A stretch of 64,000 bases of DNA from Kingella negevensis. GTDB lineage: Bacteria > Pseudomonadota > Gammaproteobacteria > Burkholderiales > Neisseriaceae. This document shows positions 1 to 7,795 of the stretch, piece after piece. The first letter of the stretch is position 1, and each line of letters opens with the position of its first letter. The notes under the pieces are model-generated. The model had not been told where the DNA came from. It saw only the letters and a program-made list of their open reading frames with translations, and did no database searches. The stretch is taken from the NCBI RefSeq assembly GCF_030177895.1, contig NZ_CP123448.1, forward strand, positions 1,674,001 to 1,738,000, written 5' to 3'. A program made the translations under genes and the position numbers.

Positions 1-250
1 AACCATCTTGTTCGTATTTTCGTCTGGCATAAATCAGGTAAACCCAAAGCGGCAACAATACGCTTTCTACGCCGACAAACACGAATAGAAAATGTTGTAG
101 CGGTGTCATATCGGGGACGGGGCAACGGCTGCATGCTACTTTTGCGCCACCGAGTAAGTCGTAAATCAGCAAGGTTGCTGCGAATACTAACACGGGTCTT
201 TTGTATGCTTGCCAGAGTTCTTTTGCGCGTTCTTGTTTGTCTTGCCACAT
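1..250 (-). CDS. Small inner-membrane protein, partial (3' end outside window)
   Basis: A reading frame open from an ATG at 250 to the window edge gives at least 83 residues. It begins MWQDKQERAKELWQAYKRPV, a charged cytoplasmic start. A hydrophobic segment (about residues 19-34), a loop with a CSRCP motif, a second hydrophobic segment (about 48-74) and a basic RRK follow. An AAAGGTG Shine-Dalgarno lies a few bases upstream of the ATG. I do not recognise the family. The CxxC in the loop between two membrane segments could bind metal or be redox-active, but that is inference. The frame lies on the same strand as smg and is separated from it by a terminator. Confidence 0.55.
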   Translation of the reverse strand, partial: MWQDKQERAKELWQAYKRPVLVFAATLLIYDLLGGAKVACSRCPVPDMTPLQHFLFVFVGVESVLLPLWVYLIYARRKYEQDG

Positions 251-321
251 GGTTCACACCTTTCAGGCTGCCCTTTTTTATATTCTTATTGTATTGTGTT
301 GGTTTTGGCAAGGGGGTTGCA

Positions 322-353
322 TAAAAAAACAGTTGGGTGTGTTTCCAACTGTT
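322..353 (-). terminator. Rho-independent terminator after smg
   Basis: A 9-bp stem (AACAGTTGG/CCAACTGTT) with an 8-base loop is followed on the minus strand by a run of T. It sits just downstream of the smg stop codon. Confidence 0.8.
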
Positions 354-368
354 TTCAGACTGCCTGAA

Positions 369-827
369 TTATTGCATCACGTCTTTATCATGCAAAACTG
401 CCATCAGTTCATCGCCAATCAAAATCGGCAACTCGGAACGGTGCGCCCACAAAACGAGTAGGGCTAAACCTTTGGCGTTTTCCAGCGTGATTTCATCGTA
501 AGGTAAGTGCATCAGCGCGTGAATGATAAATTCGCGTTGTGCTGCGCTGATGGCTTTGCTGTCGGTAAGAAAATGCAGCAAGCCACGAATGTCTGCGTTT
601 AATGCTGCCATTTCTTCTTCGTGATAAACGCGCAGGGCTTGGCTTTGGTTCAGGCTGCCTGAATCGAGCGAATTGGCTTGGTTGAGTAGCTCAATAAACA
701 TCACGGCTTCGCCAATGTCTTGGTCGTCAAAACCTGCGTCTTCTAATACCACGCCCAGCTCTTGCCCACGGGGGCAGTTGTCCATATCGGAGAAGTTTTC
801 AATCAAAAAGGCGACTACGTTTAGCAT
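369..827 (-). CDS. smg: Smg family protein (DUF494)
   Basis: 152 residues, the normal length for the Smg/DUF494 family, a small soluble protein often found beside dprA/smf in proteobacteria. Its biochemical role is not established. The start MLNVVAFLIENF matches the family's usual opening (M-x-D/N-V-L-x-Y-L-F-E-N-Y). An acidic N-terminal half and a C-terminal segment LPILIGDELMAVLHDKD also fit. An in-frame uptake-like word encodes part of the segment DSGSLNQSQ, suggesting an insertion tolerated in a loop. The gene is transcribed leftward and ends at a good terminator; no dprA is visible in the window. Confidence 0.85.
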   Translation of the reverse strand: MLNVVAFLIENFSDMDNCPRGQELGVVLEDAGFDDQDIGEAVMFIELLNQANSLDSGSLNQSQALRVYHEEEMAALNADIRGLLHFLTDSKAISAAQREFIIHALMHLPYDEITLENAKGLALLVLWAHRSELPILIGDELMAVLHDKDVMQ

Positions 828-927
828 GATGATGACTGTTTTTTGAAAAAATAAACGGCTATTTTATCCTATCATTTGCTGATTTTGCATTTTCAGGCTG
901 CATTTTTGTAAAAATTAAAATTTTCTT

Positions 928-955
928 TTGTAAAACGATTATTTTCTAATATAAT
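928..955 (+). promoter_or_regulatory. Likely sigma-70 promoter of uraA
   Basis: A consensus -10 TATAAT at 950-955 is preceded by TTGTAA at 928-933 with a 16-bp spacer. The -10 lies 35 bp before the uraA start codon. Seen in sequence only. Confidence 0.5.
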
Positions 956-990
956 CCGCGCCGTTTGTCTAAAAGAAACGGAAAATAATC

Positions 991-2199
991 ATGTTACAAC
1001 ACTTCAAGACGGCTATCTCAGGGGCACAAATTTTATTTGTCGCGTTCGGGGCGATGGTCTTAGTTCCCTTATTAACAGGTTTAAATCCTGCGCTGGCTTT
1101 ATTAGGTGCGGGCATCGGTACTTTACTTTTTCAGTTGATGACGAAGCGCAAAGTACCGATTTTTTTGGGCTCTTCATTTGCGTTTATCGCGCCAATCATC
1201 GCCGCTAAGGCGCAATGGGGCGCAGGCGCGACGATGTTTGGCTTGTTTGCGGCGGGGTTTATGTATTTTATTTTTGCGGCGTTGATTCGTTGGCGCGGCT
1301 TGGACGCGGTTCACAAATTGCTGCCGCCGATTGTGATTGGTCCTGTGATTATGGTGATTGGGTTGTCGGTGGCTGGCAGCGCGAGCAGCATGGCAGTGGG
1401 CAAATCGGGCGATGTGCAGGCGGTGGAATATGGCACGGCGGTGTTGCTGAGTGCATTTACGTTTGGCGTAACGGTGTTGGTTACCGTGTTTGGCAGCAAG
1501 ATGATGAAACTTATCCCGATTTTGATTGGGGTAACGGCAGGTTATTTGGCGGCGTTGTGTGTGGGGATTGTGGACTTTCAGGCTGTGATTGACGCACCTT
1601 GGTTTGCGATGCCTGAATTTACGAAGCCTGAAGTGAATTGGAGTGCGGCGGTGTTTATGTTGCCAGTGGCGATTGCGCCTGCGATTGAGCATATTGGCGG
1701 CATTATGGCGATTGGCGCGGTAACAGGGAATGATTACACGAAAGAGCCTGGCTTGGACAAAACGCTGATTGGCGATGGTTTGGGCGTGTGTGTGGCGGGT
1801 TTGATTGGTGGTCCACCCGTTACGACTTACGGCGAAGTAACGGGCGCGGTGATGATTACGAAAAACAGTAATCCTGTGATTATGACGTGGGCGGCGATTT
1901 TTGCGATTGGTATGGCGTTTTTTGGCAAGTTTAATGCGTTTTTGGCGTCCATTCCATTGCCTGTGATGGGTGGCGTGATGTTGCTATTGTTTGGCACGAT
2001 TGCGTCGCTGGGTTTGAAAACGCTGATTGACGCGAAAGTGGATTTAATGCGCCCGAAAAATCTGGTGATTGTGAGTTCTACTTTGACGGTGGGGCTGGGT
2101 GGTATGGCGGTGAAAGTGGGTGATGTGGCGTTTGCTGGCGTGGGTTTGTGCGCGTTGCTGGCGATGATTTTGAATGCGGTTTTGCCTGACCGTGAATAG
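991..2199 (+). CDS. uraA: Uracil permease, NCS2 family
   Basis: 402 residues forming a strongly hydrophobic protein with about a dozen membrane segments. It belongs to the nucleobase:cation symporter-2 (UraA/PyrP) family, which imports uracil across the inner membrane by proton symport. Visible family features are the start GAQILFVAFGAMVLVPLLTG, the LGSSFAFIAPI segment in the substrate-binding core, the IEHIGGIMAIG motif (substrate-contacting Glu) and the GGPPVTTYGEVTGA motif. The length is slightly below E. coli UraA (429). A consensus promoter lies directly upstream. The gene stands alone and ends in a hairpin followed by T7. Confidence 0.93.
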   Translation: MLQHFKTAISGAQILFVAFGAMVLVPLLTGLNPALALLGAGIGTLLFQLMTKRKVPIFLGSSFAFIAPIIAAKAQWGAGATMFGLFAAGFMYFIFAALIRWRGLDAVHKLLPPIVIGPVIMVIGLSVAGSASSMAVGKSGDVQAVEYGTAVLLSAFTFGVTVLVTVFGSKMMKLIPILIGVTAGYLAALCVGIVDFQAVIDAPWFAMPEFTKPEVNWSAAVFMLPVAIAPAIEHIGGIMAIGAVTGNDYTKEPGLDKTLIGDGLGVCVAGLIGGPPVTTYGEVTGAVMITKNSNPVIMTWAAIFAIGMAFFGKFNAFLASIPLPVMGGVMLLLFGTIASLGLKTLIDAKVDLMRPKNLVIVSSTLTVGLGGMAVKVGDVAFAGVGLCALLAMILNAVLPDRE

Positions 2200-2223
2200 T
2201 TTTCAGGCAGCCTGAAAAGTAAG

Positions 2224-2254
2224 TAGGTCGGTGCATTTATGCCCGACTTTTTTT
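2224..2254 (+). terminator. Terminator of uraA built from a GTCGG...CCGAC hairpin
   Basis: GGTCGG, an inner GCAT/ATGC stem and CCGAC are followed by seven T. The outer GTAGGTCGG/CCGAC part resembles the REP-like hairpins at 8803 and 56257. Confidence 0.7.
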
Positions 2255-2265
2255 AAGATATTCAT

Positions 2266-2300
2266 GCAGCCTGAAAAATCATTTTCAGGCTGCTTTTTAT
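2266..2300. terminator. Bidirectional terminator from inverted uptake words
   Basis: GCAGCCTGAAAA and TTTTCAGGCTGC form an inverted repeat with a short loop, followed by CTTTTTAT. It lies between convergent uraA and the DoxX gene. Confidence 0.7.
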
Positions 2301-2325
2301 ATGCAAAAAGGTTTTCAGGCTGCAA

Positions 2326-2736
2326 TCAATCGCGTTTCAAAACGGCTTTATCCAAAGAGAATTTGCCAGCACCCGTAAACACAAACACCAAGAAGAATAA
2401 TGAATACAAAGCTGCCAATTCACCTTCATTCAACATCGGCAACAACAAAGTGCTAGCAGACGCGTGAATGAAGAAGTAAGCAAACGCCATAAAGCCTGAC
2501 AACAAAAATGCAGTTTGGCGAGTAAACAAACCCAGCATAAACAAAATGCTCCCCACAATTTCCAAGCTGCCGGCCAAGCCGTATTGTGAAAACAATGGCA
2601 CAGCACCGTTGCCGTCTGTCATGGAAACAGGCAATTCAAAGAATTTAGCCGTACCGTGTTGGATAAACATAAAGCCTGCAAACAAACGTGCGATTAACAA
2701 AGCAGCAGGTTGAAATTTCTCAATAAGTTGGTTTAT
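2326..2736 (-). CDS. DoxX family membrane protein with a probable non-AUG start
   Basis: A small four-helix membrane protein of the DoxX family, a group of poorly defined function sometimes linked to redox or sulfur chemistry. Family features are LLIARLFAGFMFIQHGTAKFF near the start, the GSLEIVGSILFMLGLFTR segment and the FAYFFIHA helix. No ATG precedes the conserved N-terminus. A TTG at 2700 would give 124 residues but has no ribosome-binding site. An in-frame ATA at 2736 would restore the usual N-terminus (INQLIEKFQPAALLIARLF) and has AGGAAA about 7 bases upstream. I annotate from 2736, but the start is uncertain. Convergent with uraA. Confidence 0.8.
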   Translation of the reverse strand: MNQLIEKFQPAALLIARLFAGFMFIQHGTAKFFELPVSMTDGNGAVPLFSQYGLAGSLEIVGSILFMLGLFTRQTAFLLSGFMAFAYFFIHASASTLLLPMLNEGELAALYSLFFLVFVFTGAGKFSLDKAVLKRD

Positions 2737-2952
2737 TTGGTTTTCCTAAATAGATAAAAATTTTGATGTGCGCATTATATGGTTGGCAAATAAGAAACAA
2801 AATAGCGATAAATGAAACTGTGTTTTAACTATTAAGAAATTTTCAGGCTGCGTTTTTCTTGGTTTTACAATTTATGCGACTGATTTTCACGCGAGCTTGT
2901 GCCATACTTTTATCGGATCTTTCCCCAAACAAAAAGCATAAGGAGCTTTAAC

Positions 2953-3168
2953 ATGAAATCTATTTTGACTAAAACTGTAGTAGCGATTGCAATTGCAAGT
3001 TCATTGGGCGCATGCTCAAGCAACAAATATTTGACTTCTGAACAAGCCAACACAGCAGCAGGCGCAGTCATTGGCGGTATCGTAGGCAACGCAATGGGCG
3101 ATAGCACTGGCGCAACTTTGGGCGGTGCGGCTTTGGGTGGCGTGATTGGTAGCCAAATCAAAAAATAA
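2953..3168 (+). CDS. Small glycine-zipper lipoprotein
   Basis: 71 residues, starting at the ATG at 2953 with AGGAG eight bases upstream. A signal peptide ends in a lipobox (SSLGAC), so the mature chain begins at Cys about residue 20. The remainder is rich in Gly/Ala with GxxxG spacing (AGAVIGGIVGNAMG, GGAALGGVIGSQIKK), typical of glycine-zipper/17-kDa-antigen-type outer-membrane lipoproteins (OsmB/SlyB-like in style). Likely anchored in the outer membrane; the exact role is unknown. Followed by an uptake-word terminator. Confidence 0.8.
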   Translation: MKSILTKTVVAIAIASSLGACSSNKYLTSEQANTAAGAVIGGIVGNAMGDSTGATLGGAALGGVIGSQIKK

Positions 3169-3180
3169 TTTTGCAAACAA

Positions 3181-3218
3181 AATGCAGCCTGAAAACATTT
3201 TCAGGCTGCATTTTTATT
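3181..3218 (+). terminator. Terminator from inverted uptake words
   Basis: AATGCAGCCTGAAAA pairs with TTTTCAGGCTGCATT across a tiny loop, followed by TTTATT. Confidence 0.75.
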
Positions 3219-3331
3219 TTGCATAAACCCAGTTTAAAAAAGAAAAATGGCTCACATTATCAAAATAACAACAGAAAAATGCACAAACGCAGCCTGAAAA
3301 CACGCAAACACGCTTTTTTTGAAAACCTGTG

Positions 3332-3360
3332 CTGACGAAATAGACAAATTGCCCTACAAT
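3332..3360 (+). promoter_or_regulatory. Likely promoter of sstT
   Basis: CTGACG at 3332-3337 and TACAAT at 3355-3360 are separated by 17 bp. The predicted start of transcription lies about 35 bases before the gene. Confidence 0.45.
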
Positions 3361-3401
3361 GGTTTGCTTCTTTACATTTATTTGCAATATGGAGTGATTT
3401 T

Positions 3402-4637
3402 ATGAATGAGAGGAAACCGATTGTAGAGCTGTATCGCAGAGTGAGCTTGATTTGGCAAATTGTGATTGGTCTGATTATTGGCGCATTGATTGGCTCGGTG
3501 ATGCCGAGTGCTGCGCCAACGGTTGGTATTTTAGGTAGCTTATTTGTGGGCGCATTAAAAGCAGTCGCGCCGTTTTTAGTGTCCATCTTGGTAACGACTG
3601 CGGTCGCGCAGCACAACGAGGGCGCAAAAACCAATATGCGTCCGATTTTATTTTTGTATGTACTGGGTACATTTGGCGCGGCAGTGATTGCCGTGTTGGC
3701 AAGTTTCATGTTCCCAAGCCATCTAACGCTGGTGGCTGCGCCTGAAACATCGCTTGCACCGCCAACTGGCTTGGCTGGCGTGATTAAAAATTTGCTGATG
3801 AATTTGGTTTCCAACCCAATCAGTGCGTTGGCAGACGGTAACTATATTGGCATTTTGGCGTGGGCTTTGGTGTTGGGTTTTGCCTTGCGCAGCGCAACAG
3901 AAACCACGCAAACGGTGTTGGACGACTTAACCAGCGCAGTTTCAGCAATTGTGCGTGGCATCATCATGTTCGCGCCTTTGGGCATTATGGGCTTGATGAC
4001 GGTCACCGTTGCAGAGACAGGTTTTGTGAAAATGGTAACTGAATACGGGCACTTAATTTTGGTATTGCTGGGCTGCATGGCAACTGTGGCATTTGTGTTC
4101 AATCCATTGATTGTGTTCTGGAAAATCCGCAAAAATCCGTATCCTTTGGTACTGACTTGCTTGCGCGAAAGCGGCGTTCCAGCATTTTTCACACGTTCTT
4201 CAGCAGCGAATATTCCTGTGAACATGGCGTTGGCGAAAAAACTGAATTTGCATGAAGACACTTACGCGCTGTCTATTCCATTGGGCGCGACAATCAACAT
4301 GGCAGGCGCGGCGATTACGATTACTGTGCTGGCTTTGGCAGCAGCGCACACACAAGGCATTCATGTGGATTTTGGCACAGCGTTATTGTTGAGCTTGGTG
4401 GCGACTGTGAGTGCGTGTGGTGCCTCGGGCGTGGCTGGCGGTTCGTTGTTGCTGATTCCGTTGGCTTGCAGCTTGTTCAATATCCCGAATGATGTGGCGA
4501 TGCAAGTGGTGGGCGTGGGCTTTATCATTGGCGTGATTCAAGATTCGGCAGAAACAGCGTTGAACTCTTCTACTGACGTGTTGTTTACGGCAGCGGCGGA
4601 TTTGGGTGTGCAACGTAAAGAAGAGAATGCAGCCTGA
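3402..4637 (+). CDS. sstT: Serine/threonine:sodium symporter SstT
   Basis: 411 residues, the normal length for SstT of the dicarboxylate/amino acid:cation symporter (DAACS) family, which imports serine and threonine with sodium. Hydrophobic segments begin near residue 18 ([20 protein letters not shown]). The family's serine-rich hairpin ([18 protein letters not shown]) and the [22 protein letters not shown] segment near the ion/substrate site are present. Monocistronic, with its own promoter and an uptake-word terminator. Confidence 0.93.
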   Translation: MNERKPIVELYRRVSLIWQIVIGLIIGALIGSVMPSAAPTVGILGSLFVGALKAVAPFLVSILVTTAVAQHNEGAKTNMRPILFLYVLGTFGAAVIAVLASFMFPSHLTLVAAPETSLAPPTGLAGVIKNLLMNLVSNPISALADGNYIGILAWALVLGFALRSATETTQTVLDDLTSAVSAIVRGIIMFAPLGIMGLMTVTVAETGFVKMVTEYGHLILVLLGCMATVAFVFNPLIVFWKIRKNPYPLVLTCLRESGVPAFFTRSSAANIPVNMALAKKLNLHEDTYALSIPLGATINMAGAAITITVLALAAAHTQGIHVDFGTALLLSLVATVSACGASGVAGGSLLLIPLACSLFNIPNDVAMQVVGVGFIIGVIQDSAETALNSSTDVLFTAAADLGVQRKEENAA

Positions 4638-4653
4638 AAATTGATCTCACAAT

Positions 4654-4690
4654 AAAAAAAGCAGCCTGAAAAGTTTTTCAGGCTGCTTTT
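4654..4690. terminator. Bidirectional terminator between sstT and the Spy-like gene
   Basis: AAAAAAGCAGCCTGAAAA pairs with TTTTTCAGGCTGCTTTT; T-runs are available in both directions for convergent genes. Confidence 0.75.
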
Positions 4691-4701
4691 GTATTCACAG
4701 A

Positions 4702-5253
4702 TTATTTTGCGTTGTGTTGTTTACGCATTTGTTCAAAACGTTTTTGATGTTCTTTTTGGTTTTCCAAAAATTTGTTTTGTTGCGCTGGTGTCAAAACTTG
4801 GAAAACTTCGTGTTGTGTTTTCATCATTTGCAATTCACGCTCTGCGTGTTCTTTTTCCATATTGGCACGCTCTTGCTGATGTTCGGCAATCATGTTGCGA
4901 GCGGCTTGCTCGTTGAAAGTTTTGCTGGTCATCAATTGCTGCTCTTGCGCTTGGCGTTGTTGCATTTTTTGCATGAATGCTTGGCGACGAGTCTCTTGTG
5001 TGTCTGCGCTTGGTTTGGCTGGATGCGATTTTTCCATGATGCTTTTGATTTTGTTTTTTTGTGCGTCTGTTAAACCTAAATCGTCAAAACCGCGTGGCAA
5101 GCCGTTTTTATTGTGATGTTTGCCTTTGAATGGTTTACCGTGTGCTGAATGTGGCATGTCGTTGCCTTGTGGAGCGTTGTTTTGCGCCATAGCGATGCCT
5201 GCGGTGGTCATCAATGCGATTGCTGAAATGAAAATTGTGTTTTTTTTCATCAT
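4702..5253 (-). CDS. Spy/CpxP-like periplasmic chaperone (LTxxQ family)
   Basis: 183 residues with a signal peptide ending AGIAMA^Q and a mature chain that is highly charged and helical. The two LTxxQ signatures of the Spy/CpxP family are present (LTDAQ about residue 61 and LTPAQ about 154). Between them lies a long Gln/Lys/Glu-rich stretch (QKMQQRQAQEQQL) expected to form the curved helical dimer. Family members act in the periplasm as ATP-independent chaperones or stress sensors. The His/Lys-rich segment HSAHGKPFKGKHHNKNG after the signal peptide may bind metal (inference). Transcribed alone. Confidence 0.82.
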   Translation of the reverse strand: MMKKNTIFISAIALMTTAGIAMAQNNAPQGNDMPHSAHGKPFKGKHHNKNGLPRGFDDLGLTDAQKNKIKSIMEKSHPAKPSADTQETRRQAFMQKMQQRQAQEQQLMTSKTFNEQAARNMIAEHQQERANMEKEHAERELQMMKTQHEVFQVLTPAQQNKFLENQKEHQKRFEQMRKQHNAK

Positions 5254-5407
5254 GTTATCCTTTGGTTTTGTAGGGTTTGAAAAGTGTGCCAGTGTTGTTG
5301 CAACTGATGAAGTGAATTGTAAAGGACGGGCGTGTTAGTTTGTTCAAGCGAAAAATTAAGGCTGTTTGGGACTATGCAAAGTTGTTTTCAGGCTGCGTTG
5401 TTTATAT

Positions 5408-5444
5408 AAAAAAAGAACAAGGTATATAAACCTTGCTCTTTTTT
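5408..5444. terminator. Bidirectional terminator
   Basis: AAAAAAGAACAAGG and CCTTGCTCTTTTTT form a near-perfect stem (one G/T mismatch) with A- and T-runs on either side. It serves the leftward gene that ends at 5467. Confidence 0.75.
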
Positions 5445-5466
5445 GTTTTCAGGCTGCCTGAAAAGG

Positions 5467-5931
5467 TTATTTTAAGTTATTGATTGTGTTGCATGAATAG
5501 AAATTATCTTGGTCATCAAAAACTAAATGGTCATCTTCCAACACCACTAATTTGCGATGAATTTCTGGTGTGCGTGGGTCTAAAATCAACATGCTGTTTG
5601 TGGATTTTTTGCTGGTTGGACGGATTTTGCTGTAGCTGGTGGTAAACGCGCCTTCAATTTTTTGCGGTGTGCTGGTGCCAAATTCGCCGCCACGGTAAAT
5701 GACACTTTTGGCTGCGGCGTTAATGTCTAATACGCGCACGGCGTAGTTGCCATAATATAAGTGGTTGAGTGTGGGCAATTCCAATTCTTGTTGGCACAAT
5801 GCTGCCGCCAATGAATGAATTTTGCTGTCTTCCAAGCGTTGAATGTTTACCCAGCGTCCGTCAAAATCACTGGCTTGAGCAACTGCGCTGCCGATTAAGC
5901 AGGCAGCGATTAGGGCGGTTTTCTTTAACAT
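5467..5931 (-). CDS. Exported protein of unknown function
   Basis: 154 residues. A clear signal peptide (MLKKTALIAACLIGSAVAQA) precedes the mature start SDFDGRWVNIQRLEDSKIHS. The FDGRW opening resembles small periplasmic lipocalin-like or DUF-type proteins that start with a Gly-x-Trp strand, but I cannot assign a family. Two cysteines (CQQELELP and SCNTI) could form a disulfide in the periplasm. The 5' end faces the divergent GIY-YIG gene 27 bp away, so the two promoters probably overlap. Confidence 0.65.
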   Translation of the reverse strand: MLKKTALIAACLIGSAVAQASDFDGRWVNIQRLEDSKIHSLAAALCQQELELPTLNHLYYGNYAVRVLDINAAAKSVIYRGGEFGTSTPQKIEGAFTTSYSKIRPTSKKSTNSMLILDPRTPEIHRKLVVLEDDHLVFDDQDNFYSCNTINNLK

Positions 5932-5958
5932 AATAAATTCCTTTCTTGTTTTGAATGT

Positions 5959-6243
5959 ATGACAAAAATGTGGTCTGTTTATTTAATTTTGTGCGACGAT
6001 GAAACATTATATTGCGGCATTACCAACAATGCACCTATGCGACTGATAGCGCACCAATCGGGTAAAGGGGCGCGTTATACCAGAATGCGTGGCGTGAAAC
6101 AAATGCGCGAAATTGTTTCGCAGCTTGCCAATCGCAGCGAGGCAAGCAAATGGGAGTGGACAATCAAGCAAATGACGCGCCAAGAAAAATGGGCGTTTTG
6201 GGAAAGCGGTGTGGTGGTTCACACGGAAACGCCGAATAAATGA
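5959..6243 (+). CDS. GIY-YIG nuclease-fold protein (YhbQ/UPF0213-like)
   Basis: 94 residues. The first strand-helix unit WSVYLILCDDETLYCGIT fits the GIY-YIG signature (Y-x-L/I...LYxGIT), followed by the conserved basic HQSGKGARYTRMRG segment and a Glu in ASKWEWTIKQMTRQEK. Stand-alone small GIY-YIG proteins such as YhbQ bind or nick structured DNA in vitro; the in vivo role is unclear. The length is typical. No terminator is obvious downstream; the next gene is on the other strand. Confidence 0.85.
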   Translation: MTKMWSVYLILCDDETLYCGITNNAPMRLIAHQSGKGARYTRMRGVKQMREIVSQLANRSEASKWEWTIKQMTRQEKWAFWESGVVVHTETPNK

Positions 6244-6273
6244 CCGATAAAAGTGGTAACGGCTAACGCCCTA

Positions 6274-6908
6274 CAGCACAATACGTTTCATGGCTGGCAA
6301 TACGGGTGAGTCGCCCAGTTTTGCTGAAAGTGCGCCCAAAGCACCCAAACCAAGCAGCGTGGTTATCTCCAATAAACTAAATTATCGGGAAATAGCGACA
6401 CCATTAAAACGGGAATAATCGCCCACACACAAAACGCACCTGCGGATGCAAATGCAGCCTGAAAAGGGTTCGCTGCCAAAATATCGGATAACCCGATTTC
6501 ATCACGAGCATGCGCTTCTAAAGCATTGTGCGCCGTCAATGCTTGCACGACTTGGTTCGCCAGATTATCGTCTAAACCACGACTGCGATAAATGGCAGTA
6601 AGTTCCGCCAATTCGCGTTCGGGATTGTGCTGCAATTCGTGCGACTCTTTTTGTAAGTCCATCTGCTCCGTGTCGGCTTGGCTGGAAACGGAAACGTACT
6701 CGCCTGCTGCCATGGAAACCGCGCTACCAACCAATGCGGCAAAACCTGCCAGCAACAAAGTCTGGCTGCTGGCACGCGCGGAAACCAAACCCATCAGCAA
6801 ACTGGCGGTGGAAATTAACCCATCGTTTGCGCCCAACACACTGGCGCGAAGCCAGTTGTTGCGTGAAGAATAGTGCGGTTCGGGGTGAGCGGTTGCCCAG
6901 TGGTTCAT
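6274..6908 (-). pseudogene. VIT1/CCC1-family iron/manganese transporter, C-terminus frameshifted
   Basis: The frame from 6908 encodes 181 residues with hallmark VIT1/CCC1 sequence: NWLRASVLGANDGLISTASL (helix 1 with the metal-gating Asp), GFAALVGSAVSMAAGEYVSVS, and a cytoplasmic loop rich in Glu. It stops at 6363, where the family's last two helices should continue. Directly downstream, one base out of frame, the lost sequence resumes as TTLLGLGALGALSAKLGDSP then PAMKRIVL and a TAG at 6274-6276. So there is one frameshift near 6365 and the tail is cut again. The product would lack the final helix and is probably non-functional, though a shortened protein cannot be excluded. Confidence 0.8.
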
Positions 6909-7055
6909 GATTCTATTTCCTTTGTGGATTATTTTTGTGATACGAGATTATTGCGCTAAATTGTTTTGTAAGCTAGTGTTTTTATAAGGAGAACTTAGTT
7001 TTAAATGCTATTCAATCCTATTTGCTTTATGAATGCATTAAAATCATTTGGATAC

Positions 7056-7096
7056 AAAAAAGCAGCCTGAAAAACATTTTCAGGCTGCTTTTTTGT
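7056..7096 (-). terminator. Terminator of grpE from inverted uptake words
   Basis: AAAAAAGCAGCCTGAAAA and TTTTCAGGCTGCTTTTTT form a long stem. On the minus strand it ends in a T-run just after the grpE stop. Confidence 0.8.
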
Positions 7097-7097
7097 T

Positions 7098-7673
7098 TTA
7101 TTCTGCGGCTTTTGCCACGGTTACCATTGCAGGGCGCAAAACGCGGTCATGCATGGTGTAACCTTTTTTCATCACGCCAACCACTGTGCCAGTTTCTTGC
7201 TCGGCAGCTTCCACTTCTTGCATGGCTTGATGACGATGTGGGTCTAATTTGCTGCCTTTTTCAGCTGGGATTTCTTGAATTTGGGTTGCGTCAAACGCTT
7301 TTTGCAATTCGTTCAATGTCATGCTCACGCCCATTTTCATCGCGTCAAAATTGCCGCTTTGGTCGAGCAGAGCCATTTCCAAATAGTCTTTCACAGTCAG
7401 CATTTCTGCGGCAAAGCGTTGCGCGGCGAATTTGTGTGCAGCCTGAATTTCTTCTTGATGACGGCGGCGCAAGTTTTGTTCGTTTGCCAAACTGCGCAGT
7501 TGCTCGTCTTTCAGCATGCCTTCCAATTCGGCTACGCGTTCTTGCAGCGATTCAATCGTTGGTTCTGCGGCAGCTTGCGCGTCCAACACTTCTGCGTTTT
7601 CGTTTACTTCAGTTTGTTCAGTTTGAGTTTGTTCGGTCATCTTTTTGCCTTTTTTATTGAATGGGAATTTCAT
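7098..7673 (-). CDS. grpE: GrpE, nucleotide exchange factor for DnaK
   Basis: 191 residues from 7673, or 180 if the second Met (7640, MTEQTQTEQTEV) is the real start. Both have weak Shine-Dalgarno sequences. The layout is that of GrpE: an acidic disordered N-terminus, a long coiled coil (ESLQERVAELEGMLKDEQLRS), and a C-terminal beta domain with the conserved GVSMTLNELQKAF, DPHRHQAM and VMKKGYTMHDRVLRPAMV blocks. It releases ADP from DnaK during chaperone cycling in the cytoplasm. dnaK/dnaJ are not in the window and no sigma-32 promoter was recognised. Confidence 0.95.
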   Translation of the reverse strand: MKFPFNKKGKKMTEQTQTEQTEVNENAEVLDAQAAAEPTIESLQERVAELEGMLKDEQLRSLANEQNLRRRHQEEIQAAHKFAAQRFAAEMLTVKDYLEMALLDQSGNFDAMKMGVSMTLNELQKAFDATQIQEIPAEKGSKLDPHRHQAMQEVEAAEQETGTVVGVMKKGYTMHDRVLRPAMVTVAKAAE

Positions 7674-7795
7674 AGTCTCTCAATATGGGGTAATAATTTA
7701 AAAATTCAATATTCGTCAGAATGTATCAGAAATCAAAGAAAAACGCAGCCTGAAAAATGGGCTACAATGATTTTATTTTTCACAAGGGAGAATTT

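Noticed and set aside
3260..3814. Long minus-strand open frame overlapping the start of sstT
   Set aside because: Antisense to sstT codons, no ribosome-binding site, composition of a shadow frame.
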